Shown: positions 1 through 11,411 of the stretch, one piece after another
How positions within the stretch are numbered: the stretch's first letter is position 1
How the letters are laid out: every line of letters begins with the position of its first letter
Source of the DNA: Deinococcus grandis
Lineage (GTDB): Bacteria > Deinococcota > Deinococci > Deinococcales > Deinococcaceae
Length of the DNA stretch: 64,000 nucleotides
Direction: 5' to 3'
NCBI RefSeq assembly: GCF_001485435.1
Contig: NZ_BCMS01000001.1
Span: 1,931,501-1,995,500, forward strand
The notes under the pieces: generated by a model
The model's input: only the letters and a program-made list of their open reading frames with translations
What the model was told of the DNA's origin: nothing
Database searches by the model: none
Translations under genes and position numbers: made by a program

Positions 1-22
1 CCTGCCCTGCGAGGTTCCGTGC

Positions 23-541
23 ATGTCTGATCCCGTCACCACCCCCATTCCCGCCGCGCGCCGCGGCCTGAGCGTGCCCGACCTGCTGGTCGCGCTGGGC
101 GTCCTGATCGTCGGGGCCCTGCTTCTGATCGGCACGCTGAAGATTCCCTTCGGCATCAACGCGTACGTCGGCCCGCGCGTGTTCCCCATGATCGTGTCGG
201 TCGGCACGCTGGCGCTGGGCGCACTGCTGCTCGTGGCGACCCTGCGCGGCTACCGCGCCGAACCCGCCGCCGAGGAGGACAGCGACCCGGACGCCCAGCC
301 GGACCTGCGCCAGCCCGGGATCATCCTGGGCGGCTTCCTGCTGGGTTCGCTGATCCTGGTGCCGCTGGGCTTCGTGGTGGGCACGGCCGTGATGTACTTC
401 AGCGTGGGCGTCGCGTTCGGTGAGCGCCGGGTGCCCCTGCTGGCGGGCGTCGCCCTGATCGTCGCGCTCGTCACGTACGTGGCGTTCACGCGCGGCCTGG
501 GCCTGAGTCTCCCGGCGGGCATCCTGAAAGGGGTGCTGTGA
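23..541 (+). CDS. tctB: TctB-family small membrane subunit of a tripartite tricarboxylate transporter
   Basis: The 172-residue product has four hydrophobic segments (about residues 20-38, 49-70, 98-125 and 132-165) around a short acidic loop (EEDSDPDAQ). This is the layout of TctB/DUF1468 proteins, the small membrane component that works with TctA and a periplasmic TctC binding protein in secondary uptake of carboxylates. The start is the first ATG, with a GAGG sequence 8 nt upstream. Its TGA stop overlaps the tctA ATG (TGATG), so the two are translationally coupled. A tctC gene would be expected just upstream, outside the window. The substrate cannot be read from sequence. Confidence 0.85.
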   Translation: MSDPVTTPIPAARRGLSVPDLLVALGVLIVGALLLIGTLKIPFGINAYVGPRVFPMIVSVGTLALGALLLVATLRGYRAEPAAEEDSDPDAQPDLRQPGIILGGFLLGSLILVPLGFVVGTAVMYFSVGVAFGERRVPLLAGVALIVALVTYVAFTRGLGLSLPAGILKGVL

Positions 542-2040
542 TGGAGGCCGTCACGTCCCTGCTTGCGGGCTTCGAGACCGCCCTGACCCCCCTGAACCTG
601 CTGTGGGCCCTGATCGGCGTGACACTGGGCACCCTGGTGGGCGTGCTGCCCGGCATCGGCCCGGCCCTGACCGTGGCGCTGCTGCTGCCGGTCACGGCGC
701 AACTGCCGCCCGTGAGTGCGTTCATCATGTTCGCCGGGATCTACTACGGCGGGATGTTCGGCGGCAGCACCACCAGCATCCTGCTGAACACCCCGGGCGA
801 ATCGAGCAGCATCATCACCGCCCTGGAAGGCAACAAGATGGCCCGCCGGGGCCGCGCCGCTGCCGCCCTGGCGACCGCCGCGATCGGGTCGTTCGTGGCG
901 GGCACCATCGGCACGGCACTGCTGACCATAGCCGCCCCAGCCATCGCGGACGTGGCAGTCAAAATTCCTGCCAGCGCCACCTTCTCCATCACTGTTCTCG
1001 CCTTCGTGCTGATCAGCGCGACCTTCGGTTCTTCGCCACTCAGAGGCCTGATCAGTCTCTTCATCGGTCTGGCATTCGCCCTCATCGGCATCGACAGTCA
1101 GAGTGGTCAGGCCCGCTTCACACTGGGATTCCCTGAACTGTTGGACGGGATCGATTTCATTGTTCTGGTGATCGGCCTGTTCGCGGTGGGTGAGACCCTG
1201 TATGTGGCAAGTCGCCTGCGGAAAGACAAGGCCAGCGTGATCAAACTGGACGGAAACGCCAACATGAACCGCGAGGACTGGCGGCGCTCGTGGAAACCGT
1301 GGCTGCGCGGCACGGCGCTGGGCTTCCCGTTCGGCGCGATCCCGGCGGGCGGCGCGGAGATCCCCACCTTCCTGTCCTTCACGCTGGAGAAGAAGCTCAG
1401 CAAGCACCCCGAGGAGTTCGGCAAGGGCGCCATCGAGGGCGTGGCCGGGCCGGAAGCGGCGAACAACGCGTCCGCGGCGGGCGTGCTCGTACCGCTGCTG
1501 ACCCTGGGTCTGCCCACCAGCGCCACCGCCGCGATCCTGCTCGGCGCGTTCCAGCAGTACGGGATTCAGCCGGGGCCGCTGCTGTTCGCCACGAATGGGG
1601 ATCTGGTATGGGGTCTGATCGCCAGTCTGTTTATCGGCAATGTCATGCTGCTGGTGCTCAATCTGCCCTTAGCGCCTGTCTGGGCGAAGCTGCTGCTCGT
1701 GCCGCGCCCTTTCCTGTACGCTGGGATTCTGGTGTTCAGCACGGTGGGGGTGTACTCACTGAACAACAGCGTGTTCGACCTGGTGCTGCTGGCCATCGTC
1801 GGGGTGATCGGGTTCCTGATGCGGCGGTTTGACTTCCCCATCACGCCAGCGATCATCGGGGCGATTCTGGGACCAGTCGCCGAGAAACAGTTCAGAACTG
1901 CAGTGCAGAACAGCCAGGGGGATTTCACCGTCTTCTTCCAGCAGCCGCTGTCGGCGTTCATCCTGCTGATCGTGCTGGCGGCGCTGGTGGTGCCGCAGGT
2001 GCTCAAGTCCCGCGCGGCGCGGCAGGGTGCAACCAGCTGA
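541..2040 (+). CDS. tctA: TctA-family large permease subunit of tripartite tricarboxylate transporter
   Basis: The roughly 500-residue length and the repeated hydrophobic segments are typical of TctA, the 12-TM transport subunit. The family signature GxxxGxxPGxGP is present near residues 34-47 (GTLVGVLPGIGP), followed by the conserved GxxYGGxxGGSTTSILLNTPGE region. ATG at 541 overlaps the tctB stop; an in-frame GTG at 538 is the only alternative. A strong hairpin follows the stop. The call is secure at family level; citrate, tartrate or another carboxylate could be the substrate. Confidence 0.9.
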   Translation: MEAVTSLLAGFETALTPLNLLWALIGVTLGTLVGVLPGIGPALTVALLLPVTAQLPPVSAFIMFAGIYYGGMFGGSTTSILLNTPGESSSIITALEGNKMARRGRAAAALATAAIGSFVAGTIGTALLTIAAPAIADVAVKIPASATFSITVLAFVLISATFGSSPLRGLISLFIGLAFALIGIDSQSGQARFTLGFPELLDGIDFIVLVIGLFAVGETLYVASRLRKDKASVIKLDGNANMNREDWRRSWKPWLRGTALGFPFGAIPAGGAEIPTFLSFTLEKKLSKHPEEFGKGAIEGVAGPEAANNASAAGVLVPLLTLGLPTSATAAILLGAFQQYGIQPGPLLFATNGDLVWGLIASLFIGNVMLLVLNLPLAPVWAKLLLVPRPFLYAGILVFSTVGVYSLNNSVFDLVLLAIVGVIGFLMRRFDFPITPAIIGAILGPVAEKQFRTAVQNSQGDFTVFFQQPLSAFILLIVLAALVVPQVLKSRAARQGATS

Positions 2041-2056
2041 CCACCATCGGATCAGG

Positions 2057-2088
2057 AAGAGGTCGGGCCTTGACGCGCCCGACCTCTT
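2057..2088. terminator. Hairpin terminator between convergent genes
   Basis: A perfect 12-bp stem (AAGAGGTCGGGC / GCCCGACCTCTT) with an 8-nt loop lies 16 nt after the tctA stop. It is followed on the + strand by TTGCTTTT. It sits between tctA and the convergent small gene and may serve both. Confidence 0.8.
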
Positions 2089-2096
2089 GCTTTTGC

Positions 2097-2273
2097 TCAG
2101 CGTACGCCGCCCTCCAGCAGCAGCCAGAGGTGCCGCAGCAGTTCGTCCACGTCGTGGAAGGTGCGGGTGTCCTGCGGGCGGCCCTGGGGTTCCAGGTGCA
2201 CGGTGGGGCGGGTGGCGGGGGTGGGCGGCTCGATGCGGATGATGTACGCGGTGGGGGGTTGTGGGGGGGGCAC
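2097..2273 (-). CDS. Small hypothetical protein (58 aa)
   Basis: The frame ends in a coherent segment (YIIRIEPPTP, then VHLEPQGR and DVDELLRHLWLLLEG) that looks like a beta strand followed by an amphipathic helix. I chose a GTG start at 2273 because AAGGAG lies 9 nt upstream. An ATG at 2351 would give 84 residues with a low-complexity Arg/Pro N-terminus and no ribosome site. With that longer start, its start codon would overlap the divergent regulator's start (CATG). I do not recognise the family, and it could be a spurious frame, but the C-terminal half reads like real protein. Confidence 0.5.
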   Translation of the reverse strand: MPPPQPPTAYIIRIEPPTPATRPTVHLEPQGRPQDTRTFHDVDELLRHLWLLLEGGVR

Positions 2274-2333
2274 GCGGGGGGTCTCCTTGCGGGGCAGTCT
2301 GGCGTGGGGGGTGTTGCGCGGGCGTTGCGCGCG

Positions 2334-2339
2334 TACACT
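2334..2339 (+). promoter_or_regulatory. -10 box (TACACT) of the SARP regulator
   Basis: TACACT ends 10 nt before the ATG at 2350, so the mRNA would have a leader of only a few nucleotides. No convincing -35 was seen. Confidence 0.5.
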
Positions 2340-2349
2340 GGGGGCACTC

Positions 2350-5067
2350 ATGAACACCGGGTCAGTGCTGATCCTGCGGACGCTGGGCGTGCCCCGCGTG
2401 ACCGGTCCCGCCGGGCTGCTGGACGTGACGGGCAAGAGTCTGGCGCTCCTCATGTTCCTGGCGCTGGAGGGCGAGACGCCGCGCGAGGTGCTCGCCGACC
2501 TGCTGTGGTCGGATCAGGGGGGGGAGGCAGCGCGCCGGAACCTGCGGGTGCAACTGCACCGCCTCCGGGGCTCGGGGCTGGCGGAGTGGCTGGATGTCAC
2601 GCCGGGGGCGGCGGCCCTGCGGGGTGAGGTGCAGGTGGACCTGCTCGCGCTGCGCGCGGCCCTGGCGGCGGGGGACGCGCCGGGCGCGGCGGCCCTGGTG
2701 GGAGGGCGGTTCCTGGATCACCTGAGCGTGCCGGGCGCGGCGGAGTTCGGCGCGTGGCAGGAGCGGGTGGCGGGGCAGGCGCTGGACGAGCAGCTGCGGG
2801 CGCTGGACGCGCTGGCGGCGCACGAGGCGGCGCGGGGGGCGTGGCCGGGCGTGCTGGCGGCGCACGCGCGGGCGCTGGGTCTGGAGCCGCTGCGCGAGCG
2901 GAGCGTGCGCGCGCAGATGGAGACCCTGGCGGCGCTGGGGCAGCGGGAGGAGGCGCTGGACGCGTACCGGGCGCTGTGCCGCCGCCTGCGCGAGGAACTC
3001 GGCGCGCAGGCCCAGCCGCTGCCCGCCACGCGCCTGCTTGCCCAGACACTGGCGCAGGACCCGGGGCCGTCCGCAGGTGGGCCGCCCGGGCCGCTCGTGG
3101 GCCGCGCGGCGGAGGTCGCGGCGCTGCGGGCGGCGCGGACGATGCTGGTGCTGGGCGAGGCGGGCATCGGGAAGTCGCGGCTGTTGCGCGGGGCGGCGGG
3201 GGACTCGCTGGTGCTGCGCGGCGCGCCGGAACTCACGCCGCTGCCGTTCGGGGCGCTGCTGGACGCCTTCCGGGCGCAGCCGTCGCTGGCGTGGTGCCCG
3301 GAATCGCTGCGCCCGGCGCTCGTGGCGGCGCTGGGGGCGCCGGGCGGGGCGGGCCTGCCGGACCGGGGGTCGACGCTGGACGTGCTGGCGCAGGCGCTGC
3401 TGGCCCTGGCGGGGGGTCGCCCCGTGATCGCCGAGGATCTGCACTGGCTGGACGCCGGGTCGCTGGAGGCGGCGTTCCTGGCGCTGCACCGGGGCGCGCG
3501 GCACCTGTGGCTCTCGGCCCGCCCGGAGGAACTGGCGGGCCGGACGGACGTGCTGGAGGTCCTGGCGCGGGTGAACCCGCCGCGTCTGACCCTTCAGGAA
3601 CTGCCGCTGGAGGGGGTGGCGGAGCTGATCACGCGGCTGGCCGGTAGCGAGGCGCCGCTGTTCAGCGCGCGGCTGTTCGCGGCGACGGCCGGGCACCCGC
3701 TGTTCCTGATGGAGACCCTGCGGGACCTGCGCGAGCGGGGCGTGCTGTCCGAGCGGGGTGGGCGCTGGCACACGCCGTTCGATGCGTTCACGGTGGATTA
3801 CGCCGAGGTGCCAGTGCCGCCGTCGGTGACGCAGGCGATCCGGGGGCGCGTGGAGCGCCTGGGGCGCGTGACGCGGCAGCTGCTGCAGGCCGGGGCGCTG
3901 TGGGGCGAGGCGTTCCCGCCCGCGCTGGTGGCGGGGTGTGTGGGCGTGCCGGTCGGGGAGGCGCTGGACGAGCTGGAGCGGGCGCAGGAGGCGCGGCTGG
4001 TCACCCCGGACGGCGCGGGCTTCCGGTTCGGGCATGACCTGCACCGCCGGGCGCTGCTGGACGGCCTGAGTGGCGCGCGCCGGGCGCACCTGCACGCGGG
4101 GCTGGCGGCGCTGGCCCCGCCGGGCACTCCGGCGGGCACGGTGGCGCGGCACTTCGAGCGGGGCGGCGAGCTGAATCGGGCGTGGCCGCTGTGGGTGCAG
4201 GCGGCGCGGGAGGCCGAGGGGCTGTTCGCGCATGCGGACGCCTTCGCGCTGTACGGGCGGGCGCTGGCGTGCGGCGCTCCGCCGCGTGAGGCGTTCGCGG
4301 TGCGGGTGGCCCGCAGTGAACTGTGCCGTCACCTGGACGACGAACCGCGGCGCGAGGCGGAACTGGCCGCGCTGACACAGCTGGCGGCCGGGCTGGACGA
4401 CGCGGGGTGCTGGGCGGATCTCGCCGCGCGCCGCGCGAAGTGGCATACGGAACGGGACGAGTACGCCCTGGCGGTCGCGGAGGTGCGGGCCGCCCTGGCG
4501 CGTTTCGGCGGGGCGCTGGATGACGATGTCCGCTCGGCGCTGCTGCTGGAGGGCGGCGCGGCCCTGGCGTGCCTGGAGGACTGGCCCGCGTCGGCCGGAT
4601 GGCTGCAGGAGGCGCTGACCCTGACGCGCGAGCGGCTGCCGGTGCGGGCGTCGAACGTCCTGTACTGGCTGGGGTACGGCGCGTACCGGTCCGGTGAGTT
4701 CGCGCAGGCCGAGCGGGCCTACCGCCAGTCAATGGAGGTGCTGCCGCCTGGCACCCTGTCGCGCGGGCGGGTACTGAGCCTGTGGAAGGTGGGGGCGTGC
4801 CTGCGCCGCCTGGGGCAGTTCTGCGAGGCCGCACAGGCGCTGCGCGAGGCGGACGACAGCGCCCGCACCCTGAACGCCGGGTCGCTCCGGGGCCTGATCG
4901 TGGCGGAGCAGGCGGCGCTGGCCTTCGATCAGGGCGAGTGGGAGGTCGCCTCGGCGCTCGCGGCAGAGGCGCAGACCCTCCTGACCCCGGGGGGCGAGGA
5001 GGGCTGGGACGTGCTGCGTCCGCTGCTGGCGGCACTGGCGGCAGGTCCGGTCAGCGCGCCGGGCTGA
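2350..5067 (+). CDS. SARP/BTAD-type transcriptional regulator with AAA ATPase and TPR regions
   Basis: This 905-residue protein starts with a winged-helix region (LRTLGVPRV, then LADLLWSD, ARRNLRVQLHRLR). A bacterial transcriptional activation domain follows at about residues 95-235, ending in YRALCRRLREELGAQ. An ATPase module then shows Walker A GEAGIGKSR near residue 271 and a Walker B-like AEDLHWLD near residue 362. The C-terminal ~350 residues are alanine-rich helical repeats of TPR type. This architecture belongs to the SARP/LuxR-LAL class of ATP-dependent activators. The ATG at 2350 is preferred over the upstream in-frame start because it precedes the conserved domain and lies just behind a TACACT box. 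Targets are unknown, and the neighbours do not suggest a pathway. Confidence 0.82.
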   Translation: MNTGSVLILRTLGVPRVTGPAGLLDVTGKSLALLMFLALEGETPREVLADLLWSDQGGEAARRNLRVQLHRLRGSGLAEWLDVTPGAAALRGEVQVDLLALRAALAAGDAPGAAALVGGRFLDHLSVPGAAEFGAWQERVAGQALDEQLRALDALAAHEAARGAWPGVLAAHARALGLEPLRERSVRAQMETLAALGQREEALDAYRALCRRLREELGAQAQPLPATRLLAQTLAQDPGPSAGGPPGPLVGRAAEVAALRAARTMLVLGEAGIGKSRLLRGAAGDSLVLRGAPELTPLPFGALLDAFRAQPSLAWCPESLRPALVAALGAPGGAGLPDRGSTLDVLAQALLALAGGRPVIAEDLHWLDAGSLEAAFLALHRGARHLWLSARPEELAGRTDVLEVLARVNPPRLTLQELPLEGVAELITRLAGSEAPLFSARLFAATAGHPLFLMETLRDLRERGVLSERGGRWHTPFDAFTVDYAEVPVPPSVTQAIRGRVERLGRVTRQLLQAGALWGEAFPPALVAGCVGVPVGEALDELERAQEARLVTPDGAGFRFGHDLHRRALLDGLSGARRAHLHAGLAALAPPGTPAGTVARHFERGGELNRAWPLWVQAAREAEGLFAHADAFALYGRALACGAPPREAFAVRVARSELCRHLDDEPRREAELAALTQLAAGLDDAGCWADLAARRAKWHTERDEYALAVAEVRAALARFGGALDDDVRSALLLEGGAALACLEDWPASAGWLQEALTLTRERLPVRASNVLYWLGYGAYRSGEFAQAERAYRQSMEVLPPGTLSRGRVLSLWKVGACLRRLGQFCEAAQALREADDSARTLNAGSLRGLIVAEQAALAFDQGEWEVASALAAEAQTLLTPGGEEGWDVLRPLLAALAAGPVSAPG

Positions 5068-5075
5068 GCAAGCAC

Positions 5076-5111
5076 GAGGCCGCCACCAGGAAACACCCCA
5101 GTGGCGGCCTC
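5076..5111. terminator. Hairpin terminator between convergent genes
   Basis: An 11-bp perfect stem (GAGGCCGCCAC / GTGGCGGCCTC) with a 14-nt loop lies between the regulator stop and the end of the convergent monooxygenase gene. CGTTTC follows on the + strand. Confidence 0.7.
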
Positions 5112-5123
5112 CGTTTCAGGGGG

Positions 5124-5426
5124 TCAGGCGACGTCGATTTCCTGAAGCACCGTCACTTCGGGGGCGCTGGCGAACCAGTCTCCGGCCTTGGCGCGGTACG
5201 CCTTGTAGTGCTCGCTGTCCCGGTGGGCCTGCGCGGCGGCCTGATCGCGGTAGCGTTCCTGCACGTGGAACCGCACCGCGCCGTCCTTGTCCTCGCGCAG
5301 CAGGTCGTAGCGGAGGTTGCCTGCCTCCTGGCGGCTGGCGCGGACCATGTTCAGCATCTCGGCCTGGACGGTGTCGACGTGCTCGGGTTTAGGCGTGATG
5401 ACGGCGTGGACGGCGATGACACTCAT
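5124..5426 (-). CDS. Antibiotic biosynthesis monooxygenase-type (YgiN-like) protein
   Basis: A 100-residue single-domain protein with the dimeric alpha/beta-barrel pattern of the ABM/YgiN family: an N-terminal strand with VHAVITPKPEH, a central YDLLREDKDGAVRFHVQERY, and a C-terminal FASAPEVTVLQEID. Members are small quinol monooxygenases or haem/quinone-handling enzymes. Its ATG overlaps the stop of the upstream DJ-1-family gene (ATGA), so the two form one transcript. This suggests a shared role in quinone or carbonyl stress, which is an inference from context. Confidence 0.8.
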   Translation of the reverse strand: MSVIAVHAVITPKPEHVDTVQAEMLNMVRASRQEAGNLRYDLLREDKDGAVRFHVQERYRDQAAAQAHRDSEHYKAYRAKAGDWFASAPEVTVLQEIDVA

Positions 5427-6193
5427 GCGTTCACCGTGTCGCCCTTCAGCGCGCCGAGGAGGGCGGTGACGAATTCCTCGTCGCTCATGGGGTTCTGCCC
5501 GGTGATGAGTTCACGGTCGCTTACGACGTGGCTGGTGTACTTCCCGCCGTTCTGCACGTCCATGCCGGCGGCGCGCAGGGCGTCGGCGGGGTAGTACTGC
5601 ATGGGGGCCTCGAAGGTCTTCTCGGCGTCCTGTTCCTCGGGGGTGCTGAACACGGTGGCCTTGTAACCGCTGTACAGGAAGTCCTGCGCGGCGGGCGTCT
5701 CGCCGTTCTGGAGGGCCGTCTGGTAGGCGGCGGCGTCCTGCTGCGCGGCGAGGAGGGCGACCGGCGCGTGGCAGATCAGCGCGGTGGGCTGGCCCTTCCC
5801 GTGGAAGTGACGTAGCACCTTACCCAGGTCGGCGTCGCGCATGAGTTCAATCATCGGGGCGTGCCCGCCGGGCAGGAACACCGCGTCGAACTGGTCGAGG
5901 ATCGCGGCGGCGTCGCTCAGCTTGTGGACGGTGCCGCTCAGGGTCTGCTCGACGAAGGCCTTGATCTGCGCGTGCTCGGCCTCGTCCTTGAAGAAGTCCT
6001 TGGTGTCGCTGCCGTGGTCCATGGGAGGACGGTTCCCCTTGGGCGTGGCGATGGTCAGCTCGTAGCCCTCCTGGGTCAGGCGGTGGGCGGGCACGCCGAA
6101 TTCGTTGAGGTAGAAACCGGTGGCGTGCGTCTGGCCGTCCTTGAGCGGGAGCTGGTCTTCGCTGGACATCACGACGAGGATGTTCTTGGTCAT
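5423..6193 (-). CDS. DJ-1/PfpI family type 1 glutamine amidotransferase-like protein (Hsp31-like)
   Basis: The 256-residue sequence carries the nucleophile elbow ALICHAPVALL with the catalytic Cys, an upstream FLPGGHAPMIEL, and the Hsp31-class N-terminal block with GFYLNEFGVP and IATPKGNRPPMDHGSD. Members act as glyoxalase III, deglycase or chaperone-type stress proteins. ATG at 6193 is chosen because AAGG lies 6-9 nt upstream; the in-frame GTG at 6202 would place that site inside the gene. A short dyad (GCTTTCTAAAGC, 6246-6257) lies in its upstream region and could be an operator. The gene is co-transcribed with the following monooxygenase. Confidence 0.85.
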   Translation of the reverse strand: MTKNILVVMSSEDQLPLKDGQTHATGFYLNEFGVPAHRLTQEGYELTIATPKGNRPPMDHGSDTKDFFKDEAEHAQIKAFVEQTLSGTVHKLSDAAAILDQFDAVFLPGGHAPMIELMRDADLGKVLRHFHGKGQPTALICHAPVALLAAQQDAAAYQTALQNGETPAAQDFLYSGYKATVFSTPEEQDAEKTFEAPMQYYPADALRAAGMDVQNGGKYTSHVVSDRELITGQNPMSDEEFVTALLGALKGDTVNA

Positions 6194-6284
6194 GGGCGAC
6201 ACCTTAAGCGCCGGCGGGGGGGCCGACTGTCGAACCCCTTACTTTGCTTTCTAAAGCATTCAGGTTGGGTGAAGGCGCCCTGAT

Positions 6285-6315
6285 CCCGGCGGGCCTGTCC
6301 ATGCACCCCGCCGGG
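6285..6315. repeat. Perfect 9-bp inverted repeat in the metH upstream region
   Basis: CCCGGCGGG (6285-6293) and CCCGCCGGG (6307-6315) are perfectly complementary with a 13-nt spacer. They lie between the DJ-1 promoter region and a likely metH -10 box (TATTCT, 6335-6340). The role is unknown; a divergent operator or a DNA hairpin is possible. Confidence 0.5.
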
Positions 6316-6361
6316 TGGGACGGACGCAGCGCGCTATTCTCTGCACAACCGCGCCTGCCGG

Positions 6362-6459
6362 GCGTGGTCATCCAGAACCGCCGGAGGGAATTTTCTGCCC
6401 TGTGATGGCGTGGCAACCGGCCCTCATTGCGGCACTCGGTGCTTTCAGAGAAGACCCGC
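6362..6459 (+). promoter_or_regulatory. SAM-I (S-box) riboswitch aptamer upstream of metH
   Basis: Conserved S-box blocks occur in order: TCATCCAGAACCGCCGGAGG (GGAGGGA core), TGCCCTGTGATGG (consensus GGCCCUGUGAAGC), GGCAACC, and CGGTGCT (consensus AGGUGCUAA). P1 can form from GCG-GGTC (6362-6369, one bulged T) and GACCCGC (6453-6459). A -10-like TATTCT at 6335-6340 would start transcription about 15 nt before P1. S-box RNAs sense S-adenosylmethionine and turn off methionine synthesis genes, which fits metH-metF immediately downstream. Confidence 0.85.
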
Positions 6460-6533
6460 GTGGGTGCGCTGACGATGGCGCGAGCGGGTTGGGGTGGCCC
6501 AGAAGCGGCGCTGACTTCGCGCAAGGACTTTCG

Positions 6534-6556
6534 AGGCCGCCCAGGGGCGGCTTTCT
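6534..6556 (+). terminator. Attenuator hairpin of the SAM riboswitch
   Basis: AGGCCGCC-cagg-GGCGGCTT followed by TCTGCT gives a short GC-rich stem with a T-rich 3' side, 75 nt after the aptamer and 19 nt before the metH ATG. It is the likely OFF-state terminator when SAM is bound. Confidence 0.65.
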
Positions 6557-6574
6557 GCTGTACAGGGGTAGACC

Positions 6575-10314
<3,740 letters not shown>

Positions 10315-10318
<4 letters not shown>

Positions 10319-11055
10319 CCCGCGTGTCTGTCGAGCTGGTGCCCCGGTCCCGTTCTGGCCTGCGCGCGGAGATCGCGGAGGTCGCGGGCGCGCTGGGCGG
10401 CGTGGATACCGTGAACGTTCCGGACCTGACGCGGTACTCGCTGCGCTCCTGGGTGGGGTGTGGGTTTGCCCGCCCCGGCTTCGCGGCGATTCCGCACCTG
10501 CGCGCCGTGGACTTCAACCCACGTGAGCCCCTGCCGTTCCTGCCGCTGCTGGAGGAACACGGTATCCGCGAGGTGCTCGTCGTGACCGGTGACGCGCCGA
10601 TTGATATGAGCGCGAAGGTGTACGACCAGGACGCCGTGGACCTGATCCGCCGCCTGACCCGCGACGCGCCGCACCTGCGCGTGTACGCCGGGCTGGACCC
10701 GTACCGGCAGTCGTTCGTGCGCGAGCGGGATTACCTGGAGCGCAAGCTGGACGCCGGCGCCGCCGGGTTCTTCACGCAGCCGTTCTTCGACCTGCGCCTG
10801 CTGGACACCTGGGCGGACCTCCTGCCGGACGGCACGGACGTGTGGTGGGGCGCGACGAGCATTCTCACGGAAGCCAGCTTCAACTACTGGCGGGCCCGCA
10901 ACCACGCGGTGTTTCCCCGCACGTTCACGCCCACCCTGGACTGCAACCGCGTGTTCGCCCGCGACCTCCTGACCTTCGCCCGCCAGCGGCAGCATCACGC
11001 GTACTTCATGCCGGTGAAAGTGAACGTGCTGGAGTATCTGGGCGGCATCCTCTGA
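10315..11055 (+). CDS. metF: Methylenetetrahydrofolate reductase-like protein
   Basis: The 246-residue TIM-barrel-like protein shows MTHFR features. VSVELVPRSRSG corresponds to the family's N-terminal EFFPP strand. LVVTGDAP and YDQDAVDLIRRL follow, and then GAAGFFTQPFFDLRLL, which matches the family block around GADFxITQxFFD. It would reduce 5,10-methylene-THF to the 5-methyl-THF used by MetH. It is about 50 residues shorter than E. coli MetF, mainly by a trimmed N-terminal half, so it is an atypical member. The ATG at 10315 overlaps the metH stop (ATGA) and has GGAGG 6 nt upstream. Co-expression with metH under the SAM riboswitch supports the call. Confidence 0.8.
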
Positions 11056-11411
11056 GCGAGTGGGCTGCGAGCTTTGAGCTCTGAGTCACCCCCACCCGGC
11101 CTCCCCCCTCAGGGGGGAGGAGCAAGACATGAAGAAAGTCGATCAGCGGAGCGAAACGTCCCACCCACCTACTGACCGCAGACAACCACCGGCCGTCGTG
11201 CGCGTAGCGCGCGGGCCTGCGACGGGGGCGGCAGGATGGCGTCGAGGCCGGACCCGTCACTGCCTATGCCGACCGCGCCGCAACAGTAAAGCCTCTTGCC
11301 GAGCGCAGCGACTGCCCCCCCTGCCCCTCTGGGGTAGGGGGCTGGGGGGTGGGGCCGCCAACGATACGGACCCCCGAGGAGCACCCCGAAGGTCCAGTCT
11401 CTACAAAAGCC
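11056..11411. other. Intergenic region (356 bp) between convergent metF and DUF4139 gene
   Basis: No convincing gene. It contains a strong hairpin at about 11100-11121 (CCTCCCCCC-tca-GGGGGGAGG) that probably terminates metHF. Further on are GC-rich self-complementary stretches near 11200 and 11315-11355 (runs of C followed by runs of G). Both-strand open frames here are short and low complexity. Confidence 0.6.

Noticed and set aside
2161..2349. N-terminal extension of the SARP regulator
   Set aside because: The added residues are Gly/Arg-rich shadow sequence overlapping the opposite-strand small gene and the promoter.
2362..4446. Long minus-strand open frame opposite the SARP gene (and similar ones opposite metH, pullulanase, ftsK and polA)
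   Set aside because: Arg/Pro/Gln/His-rich products are antisense artefacts of high-GC coding DNA; the opposite strand carries recognisable domains.
11195..11360. Possible small genes in the metF-DUF4139 gap
   Set aside because: Frames on both strands are low complexity and lack ribosome sites or promoter geometry.
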